Positions 52,475-52,866 of a stretch of 52,866 nucleotides of DNA are shown piece by piece. Origin of the DNA: a virus. The translations under genes and the position numbers were made by a program. The notes under the pieces were generated by a model. That model saw only the letters and a program-made list of their open reading frames with translations, searched no databases and was not told the origin of the DNA. Positions within the stretch are counted from its first letter, which is position 1. Each line of letters opens with the position of its first letter. The DNA is taken from positions 1 through 52,866 of IMG/VR virus record IMGVR_UViG_3300007960_000032, one strand, 5' to 3'.

Positions 52475-52866
52475 GAGGCTAATGCGAAAAAATTTGATTG
52501 GTCAAATGTAAACGGAGTTTCGTATTCATGCTGGCAATCAGGGCACTTTGCGTTAACTGTTTTATTAGGCATCATCTCGTTAATCTTTGCCTGATGCTTT
52601 TCAATTTTCTCAAAAACTCCACGATCACTGTTGGTAATAAAATCGTCGATAAAACCAATGTTTGATACTCGTGTTCCGTCAGGCATCAAAATATATTCAA
52701 TGCTTCCGATGATATTTTTAACTGTTAAACTTGTCATCTTTTCAAAAATCTCATTAAACTTAGTTTGCTTTTGGTCAGCATCTAAAGTCTGATCATTAAC
52801 CAGAGTTATTAATCTTTGTTGCTCAAACACTTCCAAGTTTGTTGTGTTAGCACTCTTAAACGACTG
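52471..52866 (-). CDS. 26: Baseplate hub protein gp26, C-terminal part (partial)
   Basis: The frame is open to the right edge of the window, giving 131 C-terminal residues; a TTG at 52836 is in frame but need not be the start. MTSLTVKNIIGSIEYILMPD and VSNIGFIDDFITNSDRGVFE lead to a zinc-ribbon-like VNAKCPDCQHEYETPFTFDQ and an SNFFALAS ending, the pattern of the T4 gp26 baseplate protein family. gp26 takes part in hub assembly. The N-terminus and any further Cys ligands lie outside the window. Confidence 0.7.
   Translation of the reverse strand, partial: QSFKSANTTNLEVFEQQRLITLVNDQTLDADQKQTKFNEIFEKMTSLTVKNIIGSIEYILMPDGTRVSNIGFIDDFITNSDRGVFEKIEKHQAKINEMMPNKTVNAKCPDCQHEYETPFTFDQSNFFALAS

Overview
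The window is part of a T4-like (contractile-tailed) bacteriophage genome, most probably from a marine phage related to T4-type cyanophages and pelagiphages. The evidence is a recognisable T4 core set: baseplate or tail proteins gp48, gp53, gp5, gp25, gp6 and gp26, the late sigma factor gp55, and the recombination nuclease gp47/gp46. The base composition is AT-rich, genes are tightly packed with 1-26 nt overlaps, and T4-type late promoters (NATAAATAC-like) stand upstream of the virion genes. No photosynthesis gene, tRNA, CRISPR array or insertion sequence was seen, and the host cannot be named from this window.

Layout. At 2-199 lies the end of a + strand gene resembling a DegT/DnrJ sugar aminotransferase. 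From 15106 down to 140 runs a minus-strand accessory island of about 15 kb. It starts at a near-consensus sigma70 promoter and encodes, in transcription order: a small protein, two GT-A-like glycosyltransferases, a small hypothetical protein, a third glycosyltransferase-like protein, SIX consecutive radical SAM proteins with an N-terminal twitch-type cysteine set, a 33-residue basic peptide, a small membrane protein, a NodU/CmcH-type carbamoyltransferase, and a one-repeat Na+/phosphate cotransporter-like protein. A second promoter then precedes dCMP deaminase, a 54-residue Cys-rich protein and a duplicated glycosyltransferase-like protein. From 46319 down to 15196 runs the minus-strand late module: gp48, gp53, a hub-like protein, gp5, gp25, gp6, a giant 4559-residue virion protein, a 1037-residue fibre, another virion protein, a free-standing HNH endonuclease, a second fibre and a further virion protein. 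From 46393 to 51231 runs a plus-strand replication/transcription module: gp55, gp47, an SGNH-like protein, gp46 and a SegE-like GIY-YIG protein. A gene-free stretch of about 660 bp (51232-51889) is full of inverted repeats and ends in a perfect sigma70 promoter driving two small genes. The right edge holds a small conserved phage protein and a partial gp26.

How it fits together. The sigma70-type promoters suggest that the host polymerase reads the accessory island and the gp55 operon before late expression, while gp55 would direct the baseplate and fibre genes. The most unusual system is the radical SAM array with its glycosyltransferases and carbamoyltransferase. Its composition fits synthesis of an unusual modified glycan or sugar nucleotide (on the host surface, the virion or another target), but the substrate is not visible in the sequence and this is inference.
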